Below, piece after piece: positions 42,667 to 49,241 of a stretch of 64,000 bases of DNA. Source of the DNA: Trichobilharzia regenti (Eukaryota > Platyhelminthes > Trematoda > Strigeidida > Schistosomatidae); the NCBI GenBank assembly GCA_944472135.2, contig OX235270.1, positions 54,627,267 through 54,691,266 on the forward strand, written 5' to 3'. The notes beneath the pieces were generated by a model. That model did no database searches and was not told the origin of the DNA. It was given only the letters and a program-made list of their open reading frames with translations. Every line of letters begins with the position of its first letter. Position 1 is the first letter of the stretch. Both the position numbers and the translations under genes were made by a program.

Positions 42667-45600
42667 ATCCCGATAAAGGCGACTCAATACAGAACGCAGT
42701 TTCTGCATATTCACACCCTAGATGATATTGATTAGAAAAATAGTCTTCTAATCTAAATACGAAAAGGCTAAACATGGAGATAAGTAAATGACATCGAAGC
42801 TGTGAGTTACTCCTTTTTTTCTCACTGAACGCGTTCAATTCGATTTTCTACAAATGTTTTATTTCTTCTTTTCGCGTGTATAAAAAAAGACTACTTTAAA
42901 ACTACATCATCTAAAAATCAAGAAATCAATGTCAACAAACTTTTTGAAAAAAACAACAACAAAAACAATCGTGATGTTAAAGCTTATCGACTAGATGTTG
43001 TAAACATTTGGTTAATTATATTTATATGTAAACTAAATAAAAAGTATACCTTTCTGTGATGTTTTTGAAACATTTGAGTCAGTCGACTTCATGATTACTT
43101 GTAGAAGTTATTCAAAGTGAAGACAGAAAGCAATATCAGTGATTACACAGCTTAAAATGGACTTATTGTGTACTTAAGTTAGTCGTTTGCATATCAGTTA
43201 TGGTCTTCTTCTTCTTATTACTATATCCTTTAGTTCCTAGAGGAACATAGGGCTATAGCTGCGCATCTCCATTGCCTTCTGTTTTCTGCCAACTTTTTCA
43301 CCTCGCTCCAAGTCTGCCCACATGCTTTCATCTCCTCCTCACATGACCGCCTCCAAGTCACCCCACCGTCATCACATTGACGACTAACTCGCCGCTTCCT
43401 TTTCACGTTCCACTCGAGCGATGGCTTGTCTAGTGATGTCACTTGATGGTTTCCTTAGAGTATGGCCAATCCATCTCCATTTCTTCCTGCATATTTGTTT
43501 CACAATCGGTTCCCACTGGGTTGGTTCGCTCATTGCCAGAGATCCCTGTTGCTGATCTTTTCTGGTCAGCCGGCCATCTGATCTTGAGTTGTATTGAGCG
43601 AAGACAACTGTTAATGAAGGTCTGAAGTCTGTTTGAGATGCTCTTTATGACGCGCTGGCCAAGTCTCTGATCCGTATAGTAGCAATGACTTTACATTGGA
43701 GTTGGGAATCCGGATGTTATTTTTGATGCTGAGTGCTGTTGACCTCCACACAAACTTGAGAGTAATGAAAGCTTGTCTTGCTTTTCCGATCCTTGCTTTG
43801 ATATCCTCGTCAGTTATGGTCTACAAGTGATCAATCTCTGCACAAATATTTAAAATAAACAAAGTATTCTGCCTTTAGTTCAATCAGTGGATGGCATTGT
43901 GATTATTCACCAGATGAAGCGACTGGCTGATATGAATATTGAAAACACAGTACTCACGAGATATATGGTGGAAAGTGTAGGTGAGGCGGTCGAGATTCTC
44001 AGTTAGAGATACTTAGCGAAATGGTACAACTATGAGAATAGCCTGAGCATATTTACTTTTTATTTAGATTTTACTAAATATCCACTTGCTCTCTTTCACT
44101 TATGTCTCTACATTATAGCTTCATCCTAAATTAATTCTATCTATTCATTATGTTTCTCTTTTCACAGTGTGGCAACTTGAACTGACCTACTGTGGTACGA
44201 GGCTCAGTGTTAAATTGACAATTTGCAAAATTAGTTCCTAAATTAATTAGTTCGCAATTTTCATACTTCTAGGTGATTATTTTACCATGTTCTCCATTGG
44301 AAACCTTCATTACTCAGATTAGAGTATATGATCTGCTTGATACCTTAAATATTAATCAAGAAAGCAAGCATACTACCAGTCGGTTAATCAATGTTAGTTG
44401 AGATAGATGAATGTAGATTACTAATAGAAAACTTGCTAGTGAAAGGTGTTAGAAACATCTATTATACTAAAAAGGAGATACATCTACTTTGAAATAGACT
44501 TTAAATCGTTTCACTAATATTTTCCAACCAGATTCATTTTACTGACATTCGAATCCCTTCATTCAGTTATGTTACTTCCTTCTTCATAACCTGCTGACTA
44601 GATATTTGCTAGACGTTCATGATACGCTTTACAGTCATCTTAGTTATTTCAGTTAATCTCAGACTAAAACGCACAACTTTATACCGAAATATGTTGCAAG
44701 AAAAATGCCAAATGAATCTTAAGTGGTCTTAGAGACCTGTGCAAATCTACCAATTGTACTGGCCGGATCTCGGTTTAGATTTCTCACTAGTGTATGTGTT
44801 GACTTTCACTTTCACTTACCTCTCAGTCAACTTCATCTGTGTCAATAAGTTTTAAAATTAAGCCCAGCTACATTTAATATAATTTTTTAAGATAAAACAA
44901 TGAGAACTGGCAGACAACGTGATTACCCTATCATGAGTATTTTGAAGAGCTGACAACACTAATAAATATTTGCCCAGTTATTTGTATTTCAGTAACAAAC
45001 CAGTCCAAACTGATTATGCAAACTCAAAGTTATAAACTTTATCTTCCTGTTTGTCCAGAATGCTTTAGAATGAAGTGAAGGCAGCCACCAGTGACATGAT
45101 AAGAATATCGACTGCATAGCTATTAAGAGAGAGAGAGAGATATGAAGCAAATGACCCCTTCTAATAAAAATAATAATAATCTTTCTTTTACGTTCCCAGT
45201 GGAATATAGGGCTTCAAGCTAGTGGCTTGAAGTTTCTGTAGCAGTGTTTATTTTACAGGATGGGGTTGCTAGCCTCATGCCCAACCTTTCCTCTTTACCA
45301 GGATTATTTCCAGCTTAGCGAGGTAAAGGAGTGCGTCGGCCGGAGATCGAACCCCAGTGCATGTGCATGGTCGGCGAGCATCCCTTCTTATAAGTAATGC
45401 TAAATGTCTGATGGTTAACAGCAACCTGGAACGGATATGAAAACTTATGGACAAAAAGTATCTTACATTAGTATTGGTATTTAATGTATGTATATATTTT
45501 CCATAAATTTCAGACACAATGTTGGCGTTCTTTTGGGTTATCCAAAGGCAAGTCACTGGTCTACGTTAAGAAATAATCTTGACATTCTAACTGATCACTG

Positions 45601-48600
45601 GTTAAGCTTAGCCACAAAAGCAACAGAGAAAATAGCAAATCGTGATGACAGTGTTAACATACTCGTAACAACAACACAATTTATACCATCATTGGCTAAA
45701 ATTCTACTTTATGGATATGGGAATTCATTTCGTATTGAAAATATTTATTCGGCGACTAAAGTTGGTAGGTTAATATGGAGTTTCTTTTCGTAGAAGTATG
45801 ATTATATACGACACAGCATAGAATACTACCTCGTGTAGTTTTCCAGCCGATCCCGAAACCGGGAAAATACGGAGGTTTGGATATGCGGCTAGCCACCCTA
45901 CATCCGGAAGATCAACAAACTCAACATAGAAACTCCAAACCACAACGAAAATATGATCAAAAAATCTTATTCTGCCATGGGATCGGAGGGGCCGAATGAT
46001 GTGGACCAGCGAAAGCCTTCGGGAAGCCAATCAGCCAATGTGTCTTCTTTCGTTGAAATCAACAATAAGAGTGGCGACATGGAATATCCACACAATGTTT
46101 TAGCTAGGGAGATTGCTAAGATTTCTAAAGAGATGAGAACGTACGGTATACAAGTGCTAGGAATCTGTGAGTACAGACGGAATGGAAGTGAACTCTCCAA
46201 ACTCTTAACTGGAGAGTAAATAACCTACTCAGATCATCCAGATGACACCCAGTGACACACCGAGGGAGTGGTCACCATGACGTCACCACACAATCCAATC
46301 CCCTCACATACAATGGAAACCAACAGAAGGAGAAGTTGAGTTCAATGCACAACGTACTGAATAAAGAAGCGAATAAGAATGAGAAGAAAGAAAAGAAACA
46401 ATTCTACGAAACACTCCAAACTGTGGCAGAAAATGTCGTAGGCAAAACACACCTCAGAATATTGTACCAGATAACCAGGTCTCCTCCCGGGTAGAGATCA
46501 ACACGCATGAACCAAATGAAAGACAGAGAAGAGAATCTAATTATCAGACAGGACAACAAGGGGAACAATGGACTGATCACTTCGGAGGACTCTTGAATCT
46601 ACCATCACCTGCAACTAGTCCAGAAAGACCACCCAACAGCACGCACAGAATCCCCTGTCAATGGACACCAATCATCCTCCATCAAAGGCAGAAGTATTCA
46701 ATCCAATACAGCTGCTGGAGATTGGGAAGGCAGCTGAACCGGACAGTTTTCCTTCTAACGCACTGAAAGCTGATTCAGAGACTGCAGTAGATATGCTCAC
46801 GCCACTATTGCAAAATGGTTAGAAGCAAGGAAAGGTACCCAATGACTGAAAGAAAGGTTCCCTTGTTAAACTACAGAAAAGGCGGGGGAAAAAGGGCTCT
46901 GCAAGAGCTGGTGTGGGATCATGCTCTTGTCGACGCCAAGCAAAATACTCAGTCGCATCATCCTGGCACGATCAAAAGATCCACTGAATGGAGAACTCAT
47001 CAAACTCATTCAACAGCTATATATGACAATACCACATGTCAAGTGGTACACAACGGAAAACTCAGCGAGGAAGGAGTTAGACAGAACTGCCTATTATCAC
47101 TGGTGATATTTCTAATTGTAGTGGAGTGGGTTATGTCGAACAAGGTGACACAAAACCAAAAGACCCACAGGCCCATACCAACAAGTTCTCAGAAGAAGTA
47201 TCAAAGTCAGGACTTCAAGTGAACACAGAGGAGGCGGAGGTGATGAAGATACCCGATCACCATCAATCATCAACAACAGGCAATAGTCGCTACTGACGGG
47301 AGAAATTCGGAAGAGGTGAACTCTTTCATTTATATGACTAGCATCACTTCAACTAAACACGGCACAAATGAGGATGTCGAAACTGGAATATCAAAGGCAA
47401 GACAAACCTTCGTCACTCTGAAATTAGTTTGGAGATCTTCCACACCCAGAACACAAAAACAACATTCGGATTTTCAACACAAATGTTAGGTCAGTCAGTT
47501 CTTCTATATTGGTCGGAGACTTGACGCGTCATGCCAACCATTTCCAACAGGTTGCAAACTTTTATCAAAAGCTGCCTTCACTGTCTCCACATTGTAGACC
47601 AGATGTCCAGAGACAATTAGCAACAAGAAACTATGGGAACGAACCAATCAAAGACTCATTGGTCAATACATATTCCGAAGGAAACGAAGATGGATCGGTT
47701 ACACGATGAAGAGACAGTTGGGTGACGTCACGCGTCAGACCAGTGAGCGAGTGGAACCCCAACGGCTGACGACGAGTGGAGGTGGTGTGAGGAGTTGATC
47801 AGAGACTATGGGCAATTTTGGGGCCCGCTAAAGAGAACCACAGAGAATGGGACCAAGTGGAGATGTTCTGTTGAATCCATATGATTCACTCGGAACCAAA
47901 GAGAACAATAATAATAAAGTATATTGTACACCGATCTAATAATACTTCACTCATTTGATCACCTCTGTCACATTGATTGACAAGCCATGGCGACATGCAA
48001 TAGTATTCACTGCTCTTTGTTTCCGGATGTTTTCAAAATCTAGTAATTCTGTCGATATAGTTGTGACATCTTTCAAATCTATTGAAGCACACCTTCAGTT
48101 TAAAACAGACAAATGCTATTCCCGGCTTCCATGTTACAAAGCTTGAATTAAAGCAAGATCAGGCCTCAAATGGAGGTGATTTTGAACAAAGGAGTATGAA
48201 AATCTCACCGAGTCAGGCTCTTGATACAAACATGGCCCTATACGTAATAACAACCTGAGAAATAAGAGGAGTACAGAAGCACTTCAATAGGACATTGATT
48301 GCAGTAATCTAGAGTATACGTGCACCATTTAGAAAAGTCTGAACATGTTCTTTCTGAATAGACAGTGCTGACTTGGTTGTTCTCCTAACCATAAATTCAG
48401 TTATGTGAAGAAAACCGTTTACGATTATATCTTATGTATGTGGTATATCAGCGTCTACAAATAGTTATTCTGTGCAAAAATACTAATGCTACGCAGTTCT
48501 CTCTTTATTGAAACAGGGAAGGAAAACTGTTTTGAAAGAATTTCATCCCGATTCGGCAGGAAATGCACTTATGTAGTTATTGGTGATGGAAAGGAAGAGG

Positions 48601-49241
48601 AGGAAGCCTCTAAACAGGTTAGTCTACATTATAAATTGTTGTCGACTTAGTCTTTTACAACACACGACTACTGATATTAACGATAATAATCATGATCGAT
48701 ATCCATACTTTTGGTAGACCGTTTAACTAACACTTGAATAGCTTTGAACTGTGTAGTGTAGGTTTGAATCCACTTATTAGAATCAGATTCTTTAAGAAGA
48801 ACATAGGTAAGTTTAACTAATGACTATCCAAAAAACACAAATCCTAACCCCAATAACCTAGAAATGGACAAGGGGCATGGGTGAATGAAACCTGCATTGA
48901 TTTATAGAAGCAATTTTGGTTTTTCTACGATGATTGTTCACAGGCTTCTCTGTTACATTTATGTTGCAATCTACTAGAAAAGGAATTGTAACTGAAGCTA
49001 AAAGAATTTCTGAACGAAAAAAGGATTCACATTCTTGATCGAAGTAAAGTATAGAGGAGGACACTGAGTCACTTTGAAATTGTTAAAATAAACTTCTACT
49101 ATATAACTCTATAACAATTAAACTAAAACAAATTCACCTTAATTATATTCTACTTTCCAGTTTCATTGGCCATTCTGGAGAATAAATACTCACTCAGACC
49201 TGGTTGCTTTAAATCACGCACTGGATCTAGGCTATCTATAA
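3349..49241 (+). CDS. eya: Eyes absent homologue (EYA), 11 coding exons
   Basis: EYA proteins are nuclear transcription coactivators that partner Six-family homeodomain proteins and are also haloacid-dehalogenase-type protein phosphatases. Coding exons are 3363-3642 (or -3627), 6922-7014, 8372-8691, 10784-11042, 14391-15055, 16943-17032, 18703-18761, 33960-34241, 45514-45764, 48517-48617 and 49161-49241. All junctions use GT..AG and all phases match, giving 821 codons plus stop with the short first-exon donor. Residues 1-505 are low-complexity (Ser/Thr/Asn, then Gln/His) with a basic RKRTK stretch near 23-27 that could be a nuclear signal. The EYA domain runs from about 506 to 821: DLDET at 512-516, [11 protein letters not shown] near 659-669, VTTTQ at 729-733, IENIYSATK at 752-760, GDGKEE at 784-789 and a DLGYL end. 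The motifs leave little doubt about identity. Start and 5' UTR are inferred, and no AATAAA was seen soon after the stop. Confidence 0.95.
3643..6584. other. eya intron 1, no gene recognised
   Basis: AT-rich intron sequence. The short open frames seen here have no splice support or recognisable domain. A (GT)n run at about 4783-4795 and an (AG)n run near 6470-6485 are simple repeats. The first part, 3643-3701, is intronic although the frame stays open. Confidence 0.5.
6585..6760 (+). repeat. SINE family B copy (tRNA-like head)
   Basis: The head has a box A-like tggtacagtgg and a box B-like GGTTCGATCC (about 6637-6646). It is followed by a body with repeated gatatc words. The same unit occurs inverted at 35688-35862. 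The copy ends at 'gctgtaatca' against a (TA)n tract. The head could fold partly like a tRNA, but the shared body shows it is a SINE. Confidence 0.75.
6761..6802. repeat. (TA)n microsatellite
   Basis: About 42 bp of alternating TA at the 3' end of the SINE at 6585-6760. It may have grown from the SINE tail. Confidence 0.9.
6922..7014 (+). CDS. eya: eya coding exon 2
   Basis: The acceptor is 'tgtacag' and the donor is ATAG|gtaagt. The exon is 93 nt, enters with two bases that complete the split codon from exon 1, and leaves one base. It encodes an Asn/His/Asp-rich segment ([13 protein letters not shown] onward). No domain. It is supported by phase fit on both sides and by its position between eya exons. 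Confidence 0.75.
7015..8371. other. eya intron 2, no gene recognised
   Basis: AT-rich intron with a T-run near 7100-7116. The minus-strand open frame at 7721-7927 has no supporting features. Confidence 0.5.
8372..8691 (+). CDS. eya: eya coding exon 3
   Basis: The acceptor tttctttctag has a good pyrimidine tract and the donor is gtaagc after 8691. The split codon G|AT (Asp) from exon 2 fits. It encodes about 107 residues, Ser/Thr-rich (for example [17 protein letters not shown]), typical of the variable EYA N-terminal transactivation region. The open frame runs on into the intron to 8823, but the donor is the better end because exon 4 then joins in frame. Confidence 0.8.
9611..10080 (-). repeat. 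SINE family D copy plus a rearranged tail
   Basis: On the minus strand the order is leader, tRNA-like head (box B rc near 9688-9698), a degraded hammerhead (9635-9680), and the tail with 'gagctgac'. From about 9940 to 10080 two tails of the same family lie in opposite directions, forming a roughly 33-nt inverted repeat. This explains the local hairpin. Confidence 0.75.
9635..9680 (-). ncRNA. Degraded hammerhead ribozyme in SINE D
   Basis: Minus strand reads UUGAAGA (C3 changed to U), stem II GUCU..CGAC, GAAA, then a stem III with an AGUU loop and GUC. The 3' half of stem I has been deleted, so it is unlikely to cleave. Confidence 0.6.
10784..11042 (+). CDS. eya: eya coding exon 4
   Basis: A long pyrimidine tract ends in 'atactag' at 10783, directly after an in-frame TAG, so the exon must start here. 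It enters in phase 0 as [11 protein letters not shown] and ends CAAAG|gtaacg, leaving one base. It encodes 86 residues of Ser/Thr/Gln-rich sequence with no recognised domain. Confidence 0.8.
11633..11722. repeat. Foldback hairpin in eya intron 4
   Basis: Arms 11633-11667 and 11687-11722 are nearly complementary around a 19-nt loop, followed by an A-run. It could be a small MITE-like element or a structured intronic RNA. Confidence 0.75.
12466..12548 (+). repeat. SINE family D tail fragment
   Basis: It carries 'aatgtcagctcatgatg', 'aaatcctcca' and 'accaacacttgaaaa', the same 3' block as 23140-23225 and 54080-54165. Confidence 0.75.
14391..15055 (+). CDS. eya: eya coding exon 5 with the catalytic DLDET motif
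   Basis: The acceptor is 'cttattttag' and the donor GGCAAG|gtaagt. This is the largest exon (665 nt, residues 313-534). It holds a Gln/His-rich low-complexity stretch (about 14630-14920, with QQQQ and HHHH runs). It then enters the EYA domain at [21 protein letters not shown], with the nucleophile and acid aspartates at D512 and D514. The CAG/CAT-rich DNA could vary in length between isolates. Confidence 0.95.
15228..15590 (+). repeat. SINE D tail fragment and a degenerate dispersed repeat
   Basis: 15228-15285 is a family D tail (tggttctctaac, gatgtcagctca). About 15290-15590 resembles the repeat at 34600-34990 (shared 'gtcaaac', then 'gggtayat'). Several frames are open across it by chance, and no gene is supported. 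Confidence 0.5.
16250..16395 (+). repeat. Degenerate SINE family A copy
   Basis: The order is box B-like 'ggtttgatacctgg', then 'cctcaacccctg' and 'aacaacactgctac', as in the copy at 32944-33170. It is strongly diverged, in eya intron 5. Confidence 0.5.
16943..17032 (+). CDS. eya: eya coding exon 6
   Basis: Exactly 30 codons in phase 0 between 'tttgtag' and GAG|gtgagt. It encodes [18 protein letters not shown] through YLFYNELE, the conserved EYA-domain segment after the DLDET motif. Confidence 0.95.
17033..18702. other. eya intron 6, no gene recognised
   Basis: AT-rich intron sequence in which I recognise no repeat family or coding exon. Confidence 0.5.
18703..18761 (+). CDS. eya: eya coding exon 7
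   Basis: 59 nt after 'tttaatttcag' with donor gtaagt. It encodes [19 protein letters not shown] and leaves two bases. ECDQVH.DD is an EYA signature. The following intron is 15.2 kb and packed with transposons. Confidence 0.95.
18762..21894. other. 5' part of eya intron 7, no gene recognised
   Basis: AT-rich sequence with short simple repeats (for example ATT near 19057-19071). No coding or RNA gene was recognised. Confidence 0.5.
21895..22055 (-). repeat. Truncated SINE family D copy with hammerhead relic
   Basis: On the minus strand it has an eroded tRNA head, then an aberrant UUGAUGAAGAG core, a stem II half 'taggac', GAAA, and the family D tail. The core has extra bases and stem III is changed, so the ribozyme is probably dead. 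Confidence 0.6.
22408..22806 (-). mobile_element. Smα-like SINE with tRNA head and hammerhead
   Basis: On the minus strand it begins at about 22806 with a tRNA-like head: box A TGGTCTAGTGG at 22794-22784 and box B GGTTCGAGCT at 22750-22741. A hammerhead motif follows at 22706-22651, then a body reaching a tail near 22408 that resembles the RTE-type 3' end. Smα is an established schistosome SINE-like family that encodes hammerhead ribozymes. The assignment rests on motif order and recalled sequence, not on a search. A family D SINE abuts its 5' end. Confidence 0.8.
22651..22706 (-). ncRNA. Hammerhead ribozyme, Smα type, core C3 mutated
   Basis: Read on the minus strand: stem I (6 bp, GACCUA-type strand 22701-22696 with 22662-22657), core AUGACGA, stem II GUCC/GGAC closed by a CAAAUA loop, GAA, two-bp stem III with a GCGC loop, then AUC with cleavage expected after 22663. 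All invariant residues are present except C3, which is A at 22695. C3 pairs with G8 in the active fold, so this copy is probably inactive. Confidence 0.85.
22807..23225 (+). mobile_element. SINE family D, near-complete copy
   Basis: Leader (22807-22995), tRNA-like head with box A TGGCTTAGTGG at 23006-23016 and box B GGTTCGAACC at 23054-23063, hammerhead at 23076-23124, then the tail ending in 'aatacttgaaaatt' at about 23225. It is the best-preserved copy of the family here. Both ends carry 'cttgaaaatt', perhaps as a duplicated target or as part of the element. Confidence 0.8.
23076..23124 (+). ncRNA. Hammerhead ribozyme with intact consensus core
   Basis: Stem I pairs 23078-23082 with 23118-23122 (5 bp; the innermost 23083/23117 is U-U). 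The core is CUGAAGA (23084-23090). Stem II GUCC (23091-23094) pairs perfectly with GGAC (23101-23104) across an AAACUA loop. GAA follows at 23105-23107. Stem III is A-U and C-G closing an AACU loop, and GUC ends at 23116, the predicted cleavage site. Every catalytic-core position fits the hammerhead consensus. Activity is inferred. Confidence 0.9.
23797..24016 (-). mobile_element. SINE family A copy
   Basis: On the minus strand it has a GCGTCGG head start at 24016, box A-like TGGTATAGTGG, box B-like GGTTCGATCC, a body with 'gaggctagcaac' type sequence, and a 3' stem-loop gttcccagtggaac (plus-strand 23800-23813). Flanking 'aacgaggtaaaggagtgcg' also occurs in other copies. Confidence 0.8.
24020..26112. 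other. Middle of eya intron 7, no gene recognised
   Basis: AT-rich intron holding the foldback hairpin at 25138-25223. No coding exon is supported. Confidence 0.5.
25138..25223. repeat. Long near-perfect hairpin in eya intron 7
   Basis: Arms 25138-25172 and 25190-25223 differ by one indel and one mismatch and enclose a 17-nt loop. The 86-nt fold has pri-miRNA-like dimensions, but it could equally be a tiny foldback transposon. Confidence 0.8.
26339..28050 (+). pseudogene. RTE LINE endonuclease and N-terminal RT segment
   Basis: A long open stretch with the AP-endonuclease domain (about residues 20-270), a basic linker ([22 protein letters not shown]) and the first RT motifs ([17 protein letters not shown]). 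A net +4 nt change near 28034-28042, compared with the copies at 39220 and 56415, throws it out of frame. The true start could be upstream or at a later Met, since the pre-domain part is not conserved enough to decide. Confidence 0.85.
28050..29372 (+). pseudogene. RTE LINE RT catalytic part and C-terminal domain, frameshifted
   Basis: The RT continues in three further frames. The first carries fingers and palm up to the catalytic aspartates, where four extra bases (about 28566-28569) split the box. The next segments carry [20 protein letters not shown], then [17 protein letters not shown], then the YGSETW to GRPRVTWRR end. It is non-coding as it stands. Confidence 0.85.
29685..31143 (+). mobile_element. 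Penelope-like element with GIY-YIG domain and 34-bp inverted ends
   Basis: Positions 29685-29718 and 31110-31143 are perfect reverse complements of each other. Between them lie a broken Penelope-type RT ([11 protein letters not shown] at 29752 onward, then MGTP, then a frameshifted [16 protein letters not shown]) and an open segment at 30378-31088 with a GIY-YIG nuclease (NIIYKINC, then HYIGQSGR). Penelope-like elements are defined by this RT plus GIY-YIG pair and often carry terminal repeats in either orientation. The 5' RT part is incomplete. Confidence 0.85.
30378..31088 (+). pseudogene. Penelope-like C-terminal linker and GIY-YIG endonuclease
   Basis: 236 codons remain open. Residues about 30-70 hold the PLE linker ([19 protein letters not shown]). 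Residues about 80-115 hold the GIY-YIG core ([23 protein letters not shown]), and [13 protein letters not shown] follows as in other PLE proteins. The upstream RT is interrupted by stops, so it is probably a relic although this part is intact. Confidence 0.85.
31144..31714. other. Intron 7 sequence, no gene recognised
   Basis: AT-rich sequence between the Penelope-like element and a degenerate Smα-like repeat. Nothing recognisable. Confidence 0.5.
31715..31897 (-). repeat. Degenerate Smα-like SINE fragment with hammerhead relic
   Basis: It shares 'cgatgtctg' and the 'aggattcgcattt' block with 22600-22675. On the minus strand (31895-31848) the core CUGACGAG is intact, including C3, and GAAA and AUC are present. 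But stem II no longer pairs (G10.1 faces A) and stem I is weak, so it is unlikely to be active. Confidence 0.65.
31979..32044. repeat. (AT)n microsatellite
   Basis: About 66 bp of uninterrupted alternating AT, the longest in the window and probably highly polymorphic. Confidence 0.95.
32470..32835 (-). pseudogene. Penelope-like GIY-YIG fragment, second PLE family
   Basis: Minus-strand translation shows [19 protein letters not shown], a stop and frame change, then [19 protein letters not shown] and [14 protein letters not shown]. This is the GIY-YIG core and tail of Penelope-like proteins. The Y of YIG is changed to D and stops interrupt it. It differs from the family at 29685-31143 but resembles 36425-36895. 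Confidence 0.75.
32944..33170 (+). mobile_element. SINE family A copy
   Basis: tRNA-like head with box A tggtatagcgg and box B GGTTCGATCC. The body has 'ggctagcaaccccatcctg', also found in the 5' leader of the RTE LINEs (for example 54716-54735). The 3' stem-loop gttccactgggaac lies at 33153-33166. The combination suggests a SINE built from a tRNA head and LINE end sequences. Confidence 0.85.
33290..33322. repeat. (AT)n microsatellite
   Basis: 33 bp of alternating AT, 120 bp after the SINE at 32944-33170. Confidence 0.95.
33960..34241 (+). CDS. eya: eya coding exon 8 with an expanded loop
   Basis: It follows a T-rich acceptor (ttactttag) and ends TCAAG|gtgagc. Residues 585-654 are a Ser/Gly/Pro/Asn-rich insert of about 70 residues. 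The conserved core then resumes at [21 protein letters not shown]. The loop is longer than I recall for vertebrate EYA proteins. The open frame and exact phase match argue that it is coding. Confidence 0.93.
34600..34990 (+). repeat. Dispersed repeat of unknown type
   Basis: It shares 'gatctgcttg' and 'atcaagaaagcaagca' with 44270-44460 and weaker similarity with 15290-15590. Near 34937-34985 it has CUGAAGAG, then CGAUCGAAAC and CAGUG, words like those of the SINE D hammerhead, but stems I and II do not pair well. Confidence 0.45.
34991..35687. other. Intron 8 sequence, no gene recognised
   Basis: AT-rich sequence with no supported gene. Confidence 0.5.
35688..35862 (-). repeat. SINE family B copy
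   Basis: Inverse of the unit at 6585-6760: GCGTCGGTGG head start at 35862, a box B-like ggttcgagcc, then the gatatc-containing body and the end 'gctgtaatca' at 35688, followed by an A-rich tail on the minus strand. Confidence 0.8.
36425..36895 (-). pseudogene. Penelope-like GIY-YIG fragment, second PLE family
   Basis: One minus-strand frame reads [13 protein letters not shown], then [13 protein letters not shown], a stop, [40 protein letters not shown] and ends near 36440. This is the PLE GIY-YIG core plus the conserved C-terminal helix-rich tail. The G of YIG is replaced and a stop follows, so it is inactive. Confidence 0.75.
36900..37860. other. Intron 8 sequence, no gene recognised
   Basis: AT-rich sequence between a Penelope fragment and an RTE fragment. 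It contains nothing I can assign. Confidence 0.5.
37865..39842 (-). mobile_element. 5'-truncated RTE-like LINE
   Basis: On the minus strand it starts in the linker ([16 protein letters not shown]) and so lacks the endonuclease. RT motifs follow: [54 protein letters not shown] and an F-T-D-D variant of the catalytic box. The 3' end is the gttcctagaggaac stem-loop at 37881-37894 and an ATT-rich tail. A five-base insertion (38976-38980) shared with the copy at 54690-57788 breaks the RT frame after KAFDS, with more frameshifts downstream. No clear TSD was found. Confidence 0.9.
38997..39827 (-). pseudogene. RTE LINE RT N-terminal segment
   Basis: A 276-codon open frame covering the linker and RT fingers up to SLEWQSPLH, where the frame is lost. 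It represents a dead fragment rather than a host gene. Confidence 0.85.
39843..42108. other. Intron 8 sequence, no gene recognised
   Basis: AT-rich sequence with a TA microsatellite at 40157-40183 and the tract 'agatagatagataaataaa' near 40930. No exon or element was recognised. Confidence 0.5.
42109..42165 (+). repeat. SINE head fragment
   Basis: It starts gcgtcggtgg and carries the box A-like region and 'ccgaccacgcatgtggtcc', then diverges before a usable box B. The 77-codon frame beginning here is an artefact of the repeat. Confidence 0.6.
42440..42608 (-). repeat. SINE family A copy without its head
   Basis: The 3' stem-loop gttcctagtggaac (42461-42474) and the body up to 'gcgaagtaaaggag' are present. 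The tRNA-like head is replaced by a long AT repeat (42609-42669), consistent with 5' truncation or repeat expansion at the junction. Confidence 0.75.
42609..42669. repeat. (AT)n microsatellite
   Basis: About 60 bp of alternating AT with one interruption, directly at the broken end of a SINE. Confidence 0.95.
43207..43809 (-). mobile_element. Short 5'-truncated RTE-like LINE with 13-bp TSD
   Basis: tcagttatggtct occurs at 43194-43206 and 43810-43822. The insert is almost identical to 37870-38462 and encodes only the LINE C-terminal tail ([26 protein letters not shown]). The stem-loop is at 43233-43246. The TSD starts with tcagtt, also present at this point in the longer copy, so the 5' junction shows microhomology. 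The high identity points to a recent insertion. Confidence 0.92.
43823..45182. other. Intron 8 sequence with a dispersed repeat, no gene
   Basis: 44270-44460 matches the repeat at 34600-34990 (shared 'atcaagaaagcaagca'). An (AG)n tract lies near 45126-45141. The rest is unassigned AT-rich sequence. Confidence 0.5.
45183..45383 (-). mobile_element. SINE family A copy
   Basis: The stem-loop gttcccagtggaat is at 45192-45205, the body is the same as 23797-24016, and the tRNA-like head is near 45335-45383 with box B slightly damaged. It lies about 130 bp before eya exon 9. Confidence 0.8.
45514..45764 (+). CDS. eya: eya coding exon 9
   Basis: The acceptor is 'aaatttcag' and the donor GTTG|gtaggt. 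It encodes residues 678-761, including the helical [10 protein letters not shown] segment, [20 protein letters not shown] (the phosphatase motif II strand) and IENIYSATK. An RTE remnant begins about 70 nt after the exon. Confidence 0.95.
45836..47915 (+). mobile_element. Old, heavily decayed RTE-like LINE
   Basis: It starts about 70 nt after eya exon 9 with the LINE 5' leader and follows the full order: the 'aaagccttcgggaagcca' block, endonuclease start ([15 protein letters not shown]), linker, RT remnants ([27 protein letters not shown]), C-terminal tail and an (AAT)n end near 47910. It has large internal deletions and many stops. It fills most of intron 9. Confidence 0.85.
47916..48516. other. 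End of intron 9, no gene recognised
   Basis: AT-rich intron sequence leading to exon 10. Confidence 0.5.
48517..48617 (+). CDS. eya: eya coding exon 10
   Basis: The acceptor is 'gaaacag' and the donor AAACAG|gttagt. It encodes [16 protein letters not shown] followed by [17 protein letters not shown]. The conserved GDG..E is the metal-binding acidic motif of the HAD fold (D785). Confidence 0.95.
49161..49241 (+). CDS. eya: eya terminal coding exon 11
   Basis: After 'ctactttccag' the frame reads [20 protein letters not shown] and ends in LDLGYL then TAA. This is the invariant EYA C-terminus. Exon length is 27 codons including stop. Confidence 0.96.
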   Translation, partial: FHWPFWRINTHSDLVALNHALDLGYL

